Shown here: piece after piece, positions 1 through 8,074 of the stretch
Layout: each line of letters opens with the position of its first letter
Numbering within the stretch: position 1 is the first letter of the stretch
Assembly: GCF_000969605.1 (NCBI RefSeq)
Contig: NZ_JZUE01000023.1
Location: 31,852 to 95,851, forward strand
Source: Aquincola tertiaricarbonis
GTDB taxonomy: Bacteria > Pseudomonadota > Gammaproteobacteria > Burkholderiales > Burkholderiaceae_C
Direction: 5' to 3'
Length of the DNA stretch: 64,000 bases
The notes under the pieces: model-generated
The model's database searches: none
What the model was told of the DNA's origin: nothing
What the model saw: the letters and a program-made list of their open reading frames with translations, nothing else
Program-made: the position numbers and the translations under genes

Positions 1-1535
1 CGCAGGCCGTCGCGCACGAAGACCTGGCCCAGCTCCAGCCGGGTGTGCGCATACCAGTCCTCGCCGATGGGCTTCCACCACTGCAGCTTGGCGTAGGCGC
101 GGGCATAGGGGCCGCTGCGGGTGCTGCCGTCGAAGTTGTCGCTGCGGGCCTGGCCCACGGCCGTCTGCACGCTCAGGCCGATGCCGTCGGTGGGCAGCAG
201 GATGTTGTCCACGTCGCGCCAGGTGCCATGGGCATTCAGCGACAGGGCCTGCGCGGTCTCGGTGCCCAGGTCGTTGCGGGTGGTGGAGCGTTCCACCTCC
301 ACGAACAGCAGGCGGTCGATGCGCTCGCCGTCATAGGCGCGCCCGGTGCGCAGCCGCGCCGACTGCACCACGTCGTCGTCGGACTCCACCCGCTCCAGCG
401 TGCCGCCCAGCAGGTTGCGCTTCAAGCCGGGCAGCGCATGGGAGGTGAGCTCGCCCTCCCAGGCCTGGCGCAGCTGGGCCAGCTCGAACTTGTTCCGCAG
501 CGTGGCGCGCTGGCCGAAGATGCGGCGGTGGATGTGTTCCAGCGTGGCCCGCGGCCCTGTGTTGGCGCTGACGCCCAGGCCCACGATGGCCGTCTGCAGC
601 GGCAGCTCGCCCAGCCGCACCGTCACAGGCGTGGCATCGGCCACCGCCGGGTCGGTGTCGATGTTGACGGTGGCGCGGTCGAACAGGCCCGACTTCTGCA
701 GCCGCTCCTGGTAGTCCAGCAGCAGCTGCTCGGTGGCCGGCGTGCCGGGGCGGAAGTCGGCCAGGTTTCGCACCGTCTTCTCGTCCTGCCGCTCCAGCCC
801 GCGGATGCGCAGTTGCCCGGTGCGAAACAGCGGACCGGATTGCGCGGTGACCCACAGCACGGCGTTCTGGTCCACCGCGTCGATCTCGGCGCGGGTGCTT
901 TCCCAGGTGGCGGCTGCGTAGCCGGAAGCGCGCAGCTGCGCCAGCGCGCCGCTCTTGGCATTGCCCCAGGCGGCATTGCGGAACGGCGTGCCGGGCGGCA
1001 GCGGCCAGTTGGTCTGCAGCGCGCTGCGCGCGGCCATGGCGCCGGCATCGCCCGCTTCCAGCTGCTGCTGCAGCGGGCCCTTCACGCCCCACACCACGTC
1101 GCGCACGATGGTGCGCGGGCCGGGCTGCACCGTCACGCGAACCCGCGGCGGGTTGTCGCTCACCCGCTCCACCTGCACCTGGGCATCGAAGTAGCCCTCG
1201 GTCTCCAGCAGCGCGCGCGCCTGCGCCGGCGTGGCGGCTTCCAGGCGGCGCAGCTCGGCCGCGGTGATCGGCTCGTCGGGCGCCAGCGCGCGCAGCCGGC
1301 CCAGGTCCAGGTAGTTCTCCAGCAGCGATTCCAGCTCGCCCGGCGCCTGCACCTCCAGCTGCACCGCCAGCGGCGCCAGCGTGCCTTCGGTGGCGCCCTG
1401 CGGCTCGGGCGGTGCGGGCGGCGGCTTGAGCAGCGCACAGCCGGGCAGGGCGGCGCAGGCGGCCAGCAGCACGCAGGTGCCTGCCCACCGCCTGGCAAGG
1501 AAGCGCCGGGCCGCCCCGGCCACGGGTGCACTCAT
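1..1535 (-). CDS. tamA: TamA/BamA-like outer-membrane assembly protein, 3' end cut off by the window
   Basis: The gene starts at an ATG whose complement lies at 1533-1535 and runs off the left edge, so only about 511 residues are visible. The N-terminus has a hydrophobic signal ending in a lipobox-like LPGC (Cys about residue 33). POTRA-like segments follow, with phrases such as AELRRLEAATPAQARALLETEGYFDAQV split over the first 120 residues, then the start of an Omp85-type barrel (GLGVSANTGPRATLEHIHRR, later KLQWWKP). TamA works with TamB to insert autotransporters and other outer-membrane proteins. The start codon overlaps the stop of the upstream VWA gene (ATGA), so the two are translationally coupled. 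tamB would be expected beyond the edge. TamA rather than BamA is chosen from the short POTRA region; this is a by-eye judgement. Confidence 0.8.
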   Translation of the reverse strand, partial: MSAPVAGAARRFLARRWAGTCVLLAACAALPGCALLKPPPAPPEPQGATEGTLAPLAVQLEVQAPGELESLLENYLDLGRLRALAPDEPITAAELRRLEAATPAQARALLETEGYFDAQVQVERVSDNPPRVRVTVQPGPRTIVRDVVWGVKGPLQQQLEAGDAGAMAARSALQTNWPLPPGTPFRNAAWGNAKSGALAQLRASGYAAATWESTRAEIDAVDQNAVLWVTAQSGPLFRTGQLRIRGLERQDEKTVRNLADFRPGTPATEQLLLDYQERLQKSGLFDRATVNIDTDPAVADATPVTVRLGELPLQTAIVGLGVSANTGPRATLEHIHRRIFGQRATLRNKFELAQLRQAWEGELTSHALPGLKRNLLGGTLERVESDDDVVQSARLRTGRAYDGERIDRLLFVEVERSTTRNDLGTETAQALSLNAHGTWRDVDNILLPTDGIGLSVQTAVGQARSDNFDGSTRSGPYARAYAKLQWWKPIGEDWYAHTRLELGQVFVRDGL

Positions 1536-2704
1536 TTCGTGAGCAACCGCATCGCTCCTTCGAGGCCGGCCAGCGTCAGCGGGAACATGCGCTGGTTCAC
1601 CAGCTGCTGGATGATGGCGATGCTCTGCCGGTACTGCCACACGCCTTGCGGCTCGGGGTTGATCCATGCGAACTTGGGAAATGCGTGCGTGAGCCGCTGC
1701 AGCCATTCGGCGCCGGGCTCCTCGTTGTTGTATTCGACGCTGCCGCCGGGCTGCAGGATCTCGTAGGGGCTCATGGTCGCGTCGCCCACGAAGATCAGCT
1801 TGTAGTCCTTGTTGTACTTGCGGATCACGTCCCAGGTGGGGAACTTCTCGCTGTAACGGCGGCGGTTGTTCTTCCACATGAAGTCGTAGACGCAGTTGTG
1901 GAAGTAATAGAACTCGAGGTGCTTGAATTCGGTCTTGGCCGCGCTGAACAGCTCTTCCACCCGGTGGATGTGCTCGTCCATCGTGCCGCCGACGTCCATC
2001 AGCAGCAGCACCTTCACCTTGTTGTGCCGCTCCGGCACCATCTTGATGTCCAGCAGGCCGGCATTGGCGGCGGTGGAGTGGATGGTGTCGTCCAGGTCCA
2101 GTTCCTCCGCCGCGCCTTCACGGGCGAAGCGGCGCAGCCGCCGCAGCGCCACCTTGATGTTGCGGGTGCCCAGCTCCAGCGTGTCGTCGTAGTCCTTGAA
2201 GCTCCGCTGGTCCCACACCTTCACGGCGCTCTTGTTGCGGCCCTTGTCCTGCCCGATGCGGATGCCTTGCGGGTTGTAACCGTAGGCGCCGTAAGGGCTG
2301 GTGCCGCCGGTGCCGATCCACTTGTTGCCGCCTTCGTGCCGCTCCTTCTGCTCCTCGAAGCGCTTCTTCAGCGTCTCCATCAGCTCGTCCCAGCCCATCT
2401 TCTCGATGGCGGCCTTCTGCTCGGGCGTGAGCTCCAGCTCCAGCGTCTTGCGCAGCCACTCGAGCGGCACATCCTTCGTGAAGTCGGTCAGAAGCTCCAC
2501 GCCCTTGAAATACGCACCGAAGGCGCGGTCGAACTTGTCGAACTGGGTCTCGTCCTTCACCAGCGTGGTCCGGGCGAGGTAATAGAACTCGTCGACCGAG
2601 GGGCCGATGACCTCGGCCTTCAGTGCCTCCAGCAGCGTGAGGTACTCCTTGACGGACACCGGCAGCTTGGCCGCGCGCAGCGTGTAGAAGAAGTTGATCA
2701 GCAT
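1532..2704 (-). CDS. CoxE-like VWA-domain protein
   Basis: 390 residues. The C-terminal half is a von Willebrand A domain whose metal-site motif reads LLLMDVGGTMDEH (near residue 237), that is DxGGT in place of the usual DxSxS. The N-terminus (MLINFFYTLRAAKLPVSVKEYL) is typical of CoxE/YeaD-type proteins encoded with MoxR ATPases. Such pairs act as chaperone-like machines in maturation of enzymes or envelope complexes; the client is unknown here. A MoxR ATPase is found at 6356-7210 on the same strand, separated by an S9 peptidase and an acetyltransferase. The stop overlaps the tamA start by four bases. Function as a partner of that MoxR is inference. Confidence 0.88.
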   Translation of the reverse strand: MLINFFYTLRAAKLPVSVKEYLTLLEALKAEVIGPSVDEFYYLARTTLVKDETQFDKFDRAFGAYFKGVELLTDFTKDVPLEWLRKTLELELTPEQKAAIEKMGWDELMETLKKRFEEQKERHEGGNKWIGTGGTSPYGAYGYNPQGIRIGQDKGRNKSAVKVWDQRSFKDYDDTLELGTRNIKVALRRLRRFAREGAAEELDLDDTIHSTAANAGLLDIKMVPERHNKVKVLLLMDVGGTMDEHIHRVEELFSAAKTEFKHLEFYYFHNCVYDFMWKNNRRRYSEKFPTWDVIRKYNKDYKLIFVGDATMSPYEILQPGGSVEYNNEEPGAEWLQRLTHAFPKFAWINPEPQGVWQYRQSIAIIQQLVNQRMFPLTLAGLEGAMRLLTK

Positions 2705-2801
2705 GGGACGGGTCCGGCGGAGGGCGTTCGGGGCAGTGTAGGCAATGCAGGTGCCAGCCCTGCCCGCGGCGGGGCTGGCGGCAGTGCGGGCGGCGGCGGC
2801 G

Positions 2802-4832
2802 CTAGCGGCGGCGCTTCTTCGCCGGCTGCTGCGCCGGGTCGTGCCGCTTGAGCCAGGCGAGGAACTCGGCGTACCAGAGCCGGCTGTTGCGCGGCTTCAG
2901 CACCCAGTGGTTCTCGTCGGGGAACCACAGCAGCCGCGTGTCCACGCCGCGGGCCTTCAGCGTGTTGTAGTACGCCAGCCCCTGTGCATCGGGCACGCGG
3001 TAGTCCTTGGCGCCGTGGATCACCAGCGTGGGCGTGGCCATGTCGGCGGCATAGGTGGACGGGCTCTGCGCGGCCACCAGCTCGGGCTGGTCCCAGTACC
3101 AGCCCCCCAGCTCCTTGGCATGCCAGCTCCAGGCGTCGTCGGCGAACATGGCCTGCCAGTCGAAGCAGCCGGCGTGGCACACGTAGGCGGCATAACGCCC
3201 AGGGGCCACATGGCCGTTCATCCAGGCCACCATGAAGCCGCCGTAGCTGCCGCCGGTGGCGAACACGCGGGCCGGATCGGCCCAGGACTGCTGCAGCAGC
3301 GCATCGGTCGCGGCCTCGATGTCCTGCAGCTCCAGCGCGCCCCAACGGTGGGTGATGCTGTCCAGGAAGGCATAGCCGAAGCTGGACGAGCCGTGGTAGT
3401 TCACCGCCGCCACCACGTAGCCCTGGGCCGCGAACAGTTCGGTGTTCCACCGGTAGTGCCACACGTCGCCGGCGGTGGTGTGCGGACCGCCGTGGATCAG
3501 ATGCAGCAGCGGGTACTTTTTTTCCGGGTCGAAGCCGGGCGGGTAGGTGAGCCACACCTGCACCTTGTCGCCCTCGGCACCGGTGCACCACATCTCCTCG
3601 CTGCGGCCCCAGGCCAGCGGGCCCAGCAGCGCATCGTTGAAGCGCTCGATGCGGCGCGGCTTCTGGCCCGGCAGGCAGGCCATCACCTGGCCGGGATGCG
3701 TGGCCGAGTCGGTCAGCACCACCAGCGTGCCGGCCACCTTGTCGAAGCCGTGCACCCAGCCGCCCTCGACCAGCGCCTCGGCGCGGCGGTCGGGCAGGTC
3801 GAAGCGCCAGAGGTGGCAGCGGCCGCGTTGCTCGGCGGTGAACAGCACTGCCTGGCCGTCCTCCTCCCACAGCAGGGGTGCCTGCACCTCGTGGTCCCAG
3901 GCCTCGCTTTCCACCGACCAGCGGCCACTGCGGCTGCCGGGGCGGCTGCGTTCCCACACTGCCAGCTGCGCCGGCATGGTGTGCTTGCGGCCCTGGTGGC
4001 TGGCGGTGAAGGCCACGCGGTCACCATCGGGGCTGTAGCGCGGCGCGGCAAAGTCGTATTCGGCATCGCGCGCGATCACGTCGATGCGGCCGGTGGCCAG
4101 CTGCAGCTCGGCCAGCGCGAAGCGGCCGTCGATGCGCTTGTCGTCCGCCGGATCAAAGGCGAAGACGATGCGTTCGCCGTCCGGCGAGATGTCGAAGTTC
4201 TCGGCGCTGGGGTCGGGCCGGCGCAGCTCGTAGGCGGTGCCTTCGAACAGGTCGCGCACCTTGCCCGTGTCCACGTCGATCAGGTGCAGGTGCGGCACCC
4301 GGCCCAGCGGCAGGTTGTCGTCCCAGAAGCGGTACAGCGACTCCGACGTGGCATAGCCGCTTTCCTTGCGCTCGGTGAATTCCTTGAAGGCCTTGGCCTG
4401 GGCCTTGCCGCCCTTCAACTCGGGCCATACCCAGGACACCGCGGCGATGCGCTTGCCGTCCGGCAGCCAGCGGTAGCTCTCGATGCCGGTGGCCACGGTG
4501 GCCACGCGCCGGGCCTCGCCACCATCGGCCGGGATGACGTAGAGCTGCGGCGAGGCGTCCTTGCGTCCCTCCTGCTCGCGCTTGCCGACGAAGGCGATGC
4601 GGTCGCCGCGCGGGCTCCACAGCGGCTGGCCGTCCTTGTCGCCGCCGTGGGTCATCGCGCGCGGCTTGCCACCCAGCGTGGACAGCAGCCACAGCACGGT
4701 GCGGCTGTTGTTGTCCTCCATGGAAGGCCGGGTGACCGGAACCACCGCCTGTGCGCCATCGGGCGACAGGCTGGGCGTGCCGATGCGCTCGATCTTCCAC
4801 AGGGCTTCGATGTCGAAATGCTTCTTGGCCAT
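2802..4832 (-). CDS. S9-family serine peptidase (acyl-aminoacyl/prolyl oligopeptidase type)
   Basis: 676 residues, the usual length for the family, with an N-terminal WD40-like beta-propeller (repeated phrases such as SPDGERIVF, SPDGDRVAF, SPRGDRIAF) and a C-terminal alpha/beta hydrolase domain. The catalytic serine sits in TGGSYGGFM (about residue 529). The aspartate is in HGAKDYRVP (about 609) and the histidine in DENHWVL (about 641). No signal peptide is seen, so it is likely cytoplasmic, cleaving short or N-blocked peptides. The C-terminus ends in a basic KKRRR tail. It lies 97 bases upstream of the VWA gene, and the acetyltransferase gene ends 10 bases before its start, suggesting co-transcription with at least the latter. 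Substrate specificity cannot be read from the sequence. Confidence 0.9.
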   Translation of the reverse strand: MAKKHFDIEALWKIERIGTPSLSPDGAQAVVPVTRPSMEDNNSRTVLWLLSTLGGKPRAMTHGGDKDGQPLWSPRGDRIAFVGKREQEGRKDASPQLYVIPADGGEARRVATVATGIESYRWLPDGKRIAAVSWVWPELKGGKAQAKAFKEFTERKESGYATSESLYRFWDDNLPLGRVPHLHLIDVDTGKVRDLFEGTAYELRRPDPSAENFDISPDGERIVFAFDPADDKRIDGRFALAELQLATGRIDVIARDAEYDFAAPRYSPDGDRVAFTASHQGRKHTMPAQLAVWERSRPGSRSGRWSVESEAWDHEVQAPLLWEEDGQAVLFTAEQRGRCHLWRFDLPDRRAEALVEGGWVHGFDKVAGTLVVLTDSATHPGQVMACLPGQKPRRIERFNDALLGPLAWGRSEEMWCTGAEGDKVQVWLTYPPGFDPEKKYPLLHLIHGGPHTTAGDVWHYRWNTELFAAQGYVVAAVNYHGSSSFGYAFLDSITHRWGALELQDIEAATDALLQQSWADPARVFATGGSYGGFMVAWMNGHVAPGRYAAYVCHAGCFDWQAMFADDAWSWHAKELGGWYWDQPELVAAQSPSTYAADMATPTLVIHGAKDYRVPDAQGLAYYNTLKARGVDTRLLWFPDENHWVLKPRNSRLWYAEFLAWLKRHDPAQQPAKKRRR

Positions 4833-4842
4833 GGTGCGGTCT

Positions 4843-5433
4843 TCAGCGGGGTTTGGCGAGCTGCCAGTCGAGGTGGCTTCGCACGGTGGGCCATTCGGCG
4901 GCGGTGATGCTGTAGACGGCGGTGTCGCGCAGCGTGCCGTCGGGCATGCGCTGGTGGCTGCGCAGCATGCCGTCGAGCTGCGCGCCCAGCCGCTCGATGG
5001 CCCTGCGGCTCTGGGTGTTCAGGCGGTGCGTGCGAAACTCCACCGCGATGCAGTCCAGCACCTCGAAGGCATGGGCCAGCAACAGGCGCTTGCACTCGGT
5101 GTTCAGCGGCCCGCGCTGCACCCGCCTGGCCAGCCAGGTGCTGCCGACCTCCACCCGCCGGTGCGTTACATCCACATTCATGTACGTCGTCATGCCCACC
5201 GGCACGCCGTCGATATCCAGGATGGTGAAGGGCAGCATGCTGCCGGCCCTCTGCAGTCCCAGCCGACGCTCGATCTCCGCGGCCATGCGCTCGGGCGCGG
5301 GCACGGCGGTGTACCAGAGCTTCCAGAGTTCGCCGTCCTGCACCGCTTCGGCCAGCGGGGCGGCATGTCCCGGTGCAAGCGGCACCAGCGTGGCCCGGCG
5401 ACCGGGCAGTTCAACGGGTTCGAGCCAGGGCAT
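4843..5433 (-). CDS. GNAT-family N-acetyltransferase (RimJ/RimL-like)
   Basis: 196 residues from the ATG at 5431-5433; a frame open further upstream was rejected because the family begins at MPWLEPVELPGRRATL. The body matches the RimJ/RimL branch: WYTAVPAPERMAAEIERRL, a central VGMTTYMNVD strand, EVGSTWLARRVQ before the acetyl-CoA site, and LNTQSRRAIERLGAQLDG near the C-terminus. These enzymes acetylate protein N-termini or small molecules such as antibiotics with acetyl-CoA; the acceptor is unknown. It ends 10 bases before the start of the S9 peptidase gene, so the two form a likely operon. Confidence 0.85.
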   Translation of the reverse strand: MPWLEPVELPGRRATLVPLAPGHAAPLAEAVQDGELWKLWYTAVPAPERMAAEIERRLGLQRAGSMLPFTILDIDGVPVGMTTYMNVDVTHRRVEVGSTWLARRVQRGPLNTECKRLLLAHAFEVLDCIAVEFRTHRLNTQSRRAIERLGAQLDGMLRSHQRMPDGTLRDTAVYSITAAEWPTVRSHLDWQLAKPR

Positions 5434-5475
5434 GACGGTGTAACGACCAGCGCTTAACTGGTGTTTTTCTTGCTG

Positions 5476-5504
5476 TTGACACCGGATGATGATCGCATCA
5501 TCAA
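5476..5504 (+). promoter_or_regulatory. Possible promoter with inverted repeat ahead of the exported protein gene
   Basis: A perfect TTGACA -35 hexamer lies at 5476-5481. Just after it is a perfect inverted repeat, GATGATG-ATCG-CATCATC (5485-5502), placed where a repressor would block polymerase. The matching -10 box is weak (around CATCAA, 5499-5504). The site faces the gene at 5539. That it is an operator is inference from position and symmetry. Confidence 0.4.
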
Positions 5505-5538
5505 TCCCATCCCCCTTCAGCACACCGCAGGCCTTTTG

Positions 5539-6333
5539 ATGACAGTGCGCAACCGACCCTCCTCGCCGAAAGCATTGCTGGCCTGCCTGTTGGCCGGCGC
5601 CGCTGCGCTGCCGGCGGCCGTGCAGGCCGCGCCCTGGGCCGAGCCTGGCCCCGCGGTGGCGCCCACCGGCCTGCGCGTGCAGTGGATGCGCCCGGTGCCG
5701 CGCAAGCCGCTGCTGGGCCCGGCCGCCTTCGCCGCGCCGTCCACCTGCGCGCTCGATCCCTTCAGCGACGCCAATGGCGAGCAGCGCGAGCGGCAGCTGG
5801 CGCTGGCCGGCGCCACCGGCAGCATGGGCTACGGCTGCGGCGGCGAGCGCATGGCGCTGAACGTGGCGGCCCCGCCGCCGGCGGTCACCTCCAATGCCCG
5901 CATGCGGCGCCTCGATCTTTCGCTGGACCAATGGGTGAGCACCAGGCTGGCCGACCAGCTGGTGACCAGCGCCCGCCTGGGCGTCAAGGCCAGCGGCGAC
6001 CCGACGGTGAAGAACCAGGCCGCCCGCGCGCTGGTGGCCGCGGGCAGCATGCTGCGTATCAACGACGACTGGGCGATGGAGCTGCAGTTCGGTCGCGACA
6101 AGGACACCACCGCGCTGCGCTCACGGGCCAAGTGGTCCACGCTGTGGCGCGTGGCCGGCGAGCACCTCATGTACATGCAGCTGGCCTCCGAGCCGGCCGG
6201 CACCGCGCAGACGGTGGGCATGCGCTGGTGGCTGGTGCCGCGGCGCGCCACGCTGGACCTTTCGGCCTACCGGCCGGTGAACACCGACCGCATCGAACCC
6301 CGCCTGGGGCTGTCGATGAGCCTGGGCCGCTGA
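5539..6333 (+). CDS. Exported protein of unknown function
   Basis: 264 residues from the ATG at 5539 (an in-frame GTG at 5461 would add 26 residues lacking signal character). The N-terminus is a clear Sec signal: basic MTVRNRPSSPK, then a hydrophobic LLACLLAGAAALPAAV and a likely cut after VQA. Two cysteines (STCALDP and GYGCGGE) could form a disulfide in the periplasm. The C-terminal half alternates polar and hydrophobic residues (WAMELQFGRD, MRWWLVPRRATLDLSAY) and ends in a strand-like LGLSMSLGR, which would suit a beta-rich envelope protein. I do not recognise the family. It stands alone, divergent from the acetyltransferase gene and convergent with the MoxR gene. Confidence 0.65.
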   Translation: MTVRNRPSSPKALLACLLAGAAALPAAVQAAPWAEPGPAVAPTGLRVQWMRPVPRKPLLGPAAFAAPSTCALDPFSDANGEQRERQLALAGATGSMGYGCGGERMALNVAAPPPAVTSNARMRRLDLSLDQWVSTRLADQLVTSARLGVKASGDPTVKNQAARALVAAGSMLRINDDWAMELQFGRDKDTTALRSRAKWSTLWRVAGEHLMYMQLASEPAGTAQTVGMRWWLVPRRATLDLSAYRPVNTDRIEPRLGLSMSLGR

Positions 6334-6355
6334 CACGGCCCGGCGGCCGGTGGCG

Positions 6356-7210
6356 TCAGCGGTTGTGCCGCTGCATGAACACCAGCTTCTCGAACAGCGT
6401 CACGTCCTGCTCGTTCTTCAGCAGCGCGCCCAGCAGCGGCGGCACGGCCACCTTGTCGTCCTTGCTCTGCAGCGCCTCGGCCGGGATGTCCTCGGCCACC
6501 AGCAGCTTCAGCCAGTCGATCAGCTCGCTGGTGCTGGGCTTCTTCTTCAGCCCGGGCAGGTTGCGCACGTCGTAGAAGTTCTTCAGCGCGGCGCCCAGCA
6601 GGTCCTTCTTGAGCCCGGGGAAGTGCACGTCGACGATGCGCTGCATCGTGTCCGCATCGGGGAACTTGATGTAGTGGAAGAAGCAGCGGCGCAGGAAGGC
6701 ATCCGGCAGCTCCTTCTCGTTGTTGGAGGTGATGAACACCAGCGGCCGGTGCTTCGCCTTGACCAGCTCACGTGTCTCGTACACGTAGAACTCCATGCGG
6801 TCGATCTCGCGCAGCAGGTCGTTCGGGAATTCGATGTCGGCCTTGTCGATCTCGTCGATCAGCAGCACCACCGGCTGCTCCGACGTGAAGGCCTGCCACA
6901 GCGTGCCCTGCACGATGTAGTTGCGGATGTCGCGCACCTTCTCGGCACTCACCGGGTCCTGCAGCTGGCTGTCGCGCAGGCGGCTCACCGCGTCGTACTC
7001 GTACAGGCCCTGCTGCGCCTTGGTGGTGCTCTTGATGTGCCACTGCAGCAGCGGCATGTTGAGCGCGCTGGCCACTTCCTCGGCCAGCATCGTCTTGCCG
7101 GTGCCGGGCTCGCCCTTGATGAGCAGCGGGCGCTGCAAGGTGATGGCTGCATTGACGGCCAGCATCAGGTCCTGGGTGGCGACGTACTGGTCGGAGCCTT
7201 GGAACTTCAT
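6356..7210 (-). CDS. MoxR-family AAA+ ATPase
   Basis: 284 residues. Walker A is GEPGTGKT (33-40) and Walker B VVLLIDEIDKAD (114-125); sensor and arginine regions include VFITSNNEKELPDAFLRRCFFHYI. The start KFQGSDQYVATQDLMLAVNAAI is characteristic of Burkholderiales MoxR proteins paired with a CoxE-like VWA protein. MoxR ATPases use ATP to remodel or load cofactors into client proteins. The likely partner is the VWA protein at 1532-2704, unusually far away. It is divergent from the cytochrome c gene, sharing an intergenic stretch of 110 bases. Confidence 0.93.
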   Translation of the reverse strand: MKFQGSDQYVATQDLMLAVNAAITLQRPLLIKGEPGTGKTMLAEEVASALNMPLLQWHIKSTTKAQQGLYEYDAVSRLRDSQLQDPVSAEKVRDIRNYIVQGTLWQAFTSEQPVVLLIDEIDKADIEFPNDLLREIDRMEFYVYETRELVKAKHRPLVFITSNNEKELPDAFLRRCFFHYIKFPDADTMQRIVDVHFPGLKKDLLGAALKNFYDVRNLPGLKKKPSTSELIDWLKLLVAEDIPAEALQSKDDKVAVPPLLGALLKNEQDVTLFEKLVFMQRHNR

Positions 7211-7247
7211 GTGGGTGCTTGGCCTGTGCAGCGGGACGTGATAAGGG

Positions 7248-7277
7248 TTCGGGCCAGTATAAGGGTCGCCCTATAAT
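7248..7277 (+). promoter_or_regulatory. Probable sigma-70 promoter of the cytochrome c gene
   Basis: A perfect TATAAT -10 box lies at 7272-7277. A poor -35 (TTCGGG, 7248-7253) sits 18 bases upstream. The box overlaps an imperfect inverted repeat (TATAAGGG-TCG-CCCTATA) that could also serve the divergent MoxR gene. The start codon is 44 bases downstream. Confidence 0.5.
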
Positions 7278-7320
7278 CGCCGGCTGAACTCAAGCCCCTA
7301 GCCACAGCTTCGCATTACCG

Positions 7321-8004
7321 ATGAACAAAGCCCAATCCTCGCTGCTCGTGCTGGCCCTGTCCGGCATCGTTACGGCGGCCTCCGCCCAGGACATCAAGCC
7401 CGACGCGGCCGCCGGCGCGAAGAAGGTGGCGATGTGCATCGGCTGCCATGGCATCCCCGAGTACAAGGCCGCTTTCCCCGAGCAGCACCTGGTGCCGATG
7501 ATCTCCGGCCAGGGTGCCAAGTACATCGTCGCCGCGTTGAACGGCTACAAGGCCGGTGACCGCAAGCACCCGACGATGCGCGGCATCGCCGCCACGCTGA
7601 CCGACCAGGATATCGCCGACGTCGCCGCCTATTACGAAGGCCATGTCTCCGATCCGAAGCCGGTGGCGCCGGAGCAGCCGGCCGTCAAGCCGCGCCCCGA
7701 AGTGGCGGAGCTGCTGACCAAGGGTGCCTGCGTGTCCTGTCACGGCGCCAACTTCTCCAAGCCCATCGACGGCAGCTACCCGAAGATCGCGGGCCAGTTC
7801 TCCGACTACCTGTACGTGGCGCTCAAGGCCTACAAGACCACCAACAACTCGCTCATCGGCCGCAACAACGCCATCATGGCCGGCCAGGTGAAGCAGTTCA
7901 GCAATGCCGAGCTGAAGGCCATGGCCGACTACATCGGCTCGCTGCCCGGCGAGCTGCAGACCCGCCCGGAGTCGCGCTTCCGCTTCGCCTCCAAGGGCAA
8001 CTGA
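7321..8004 (+). CDS. Dihaem cytochrome c (cytochrome c4-like), periplasmic
   Basis: 227 residues with a signal peptide (LLVLALSGIVTAASA, cut before QD). Two haem c attachment sites, CIGCH (39-43) and CVSCH (137-141), define two similar halves, each with distal methionine candidates (LVPMISGQ, PTMRGIA; NAIMAGQVK, LKAMADYIGSLPGE). This is the plan of cytochrome c4, which carries electrons between the bc1 complex and terminal oxidases. It is a single-gene unit with its own promoter and a strong terminator just downstream. Confidence 0.92.
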   Translation: MNKAQSSLLVLALSGIVTAASAQDIKPDAAAGAKKVAMCIGCHGIPEYKAAFPEQHLVPMISGQGAKYIVAALNGYKAGDRKHPTMRGIAATLTDQDIADVAAYYEGHVSDPKPVAPEQPAVKPRPEVAELLTKGACVSCHGANFSKPIDGSYPKIAGQFSDYLYVALKAYKTTNNSLIGRNNAIMAGQVKQFSNAELKAMADYIGSLPGELQTRPESRFRFASKGN

Positions 8005-8027
8005 CCCGATCCGTCGCCTGAATGAAG

Positions 8028-8054
8028 AAGCCGCCTCTTGCAGGCGGCTTTTTT
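8028..8054 (+). terminator. Rho-independent terminator after cytochrome c
   Basis: A 9-bp perfect stem (AAGCCGCCT / AGGCGGCTT) with loop CTTGC is followed by TTTT. It lies 24 bases after the cytochrome stop. The A residues on the other side make it a possible bidirectional terminator for glgA, whose stop is at 8075. Confidence 0.88.
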
Positions 8055-8074
8055 GTGTCCCGCGCGCGGGGTTG

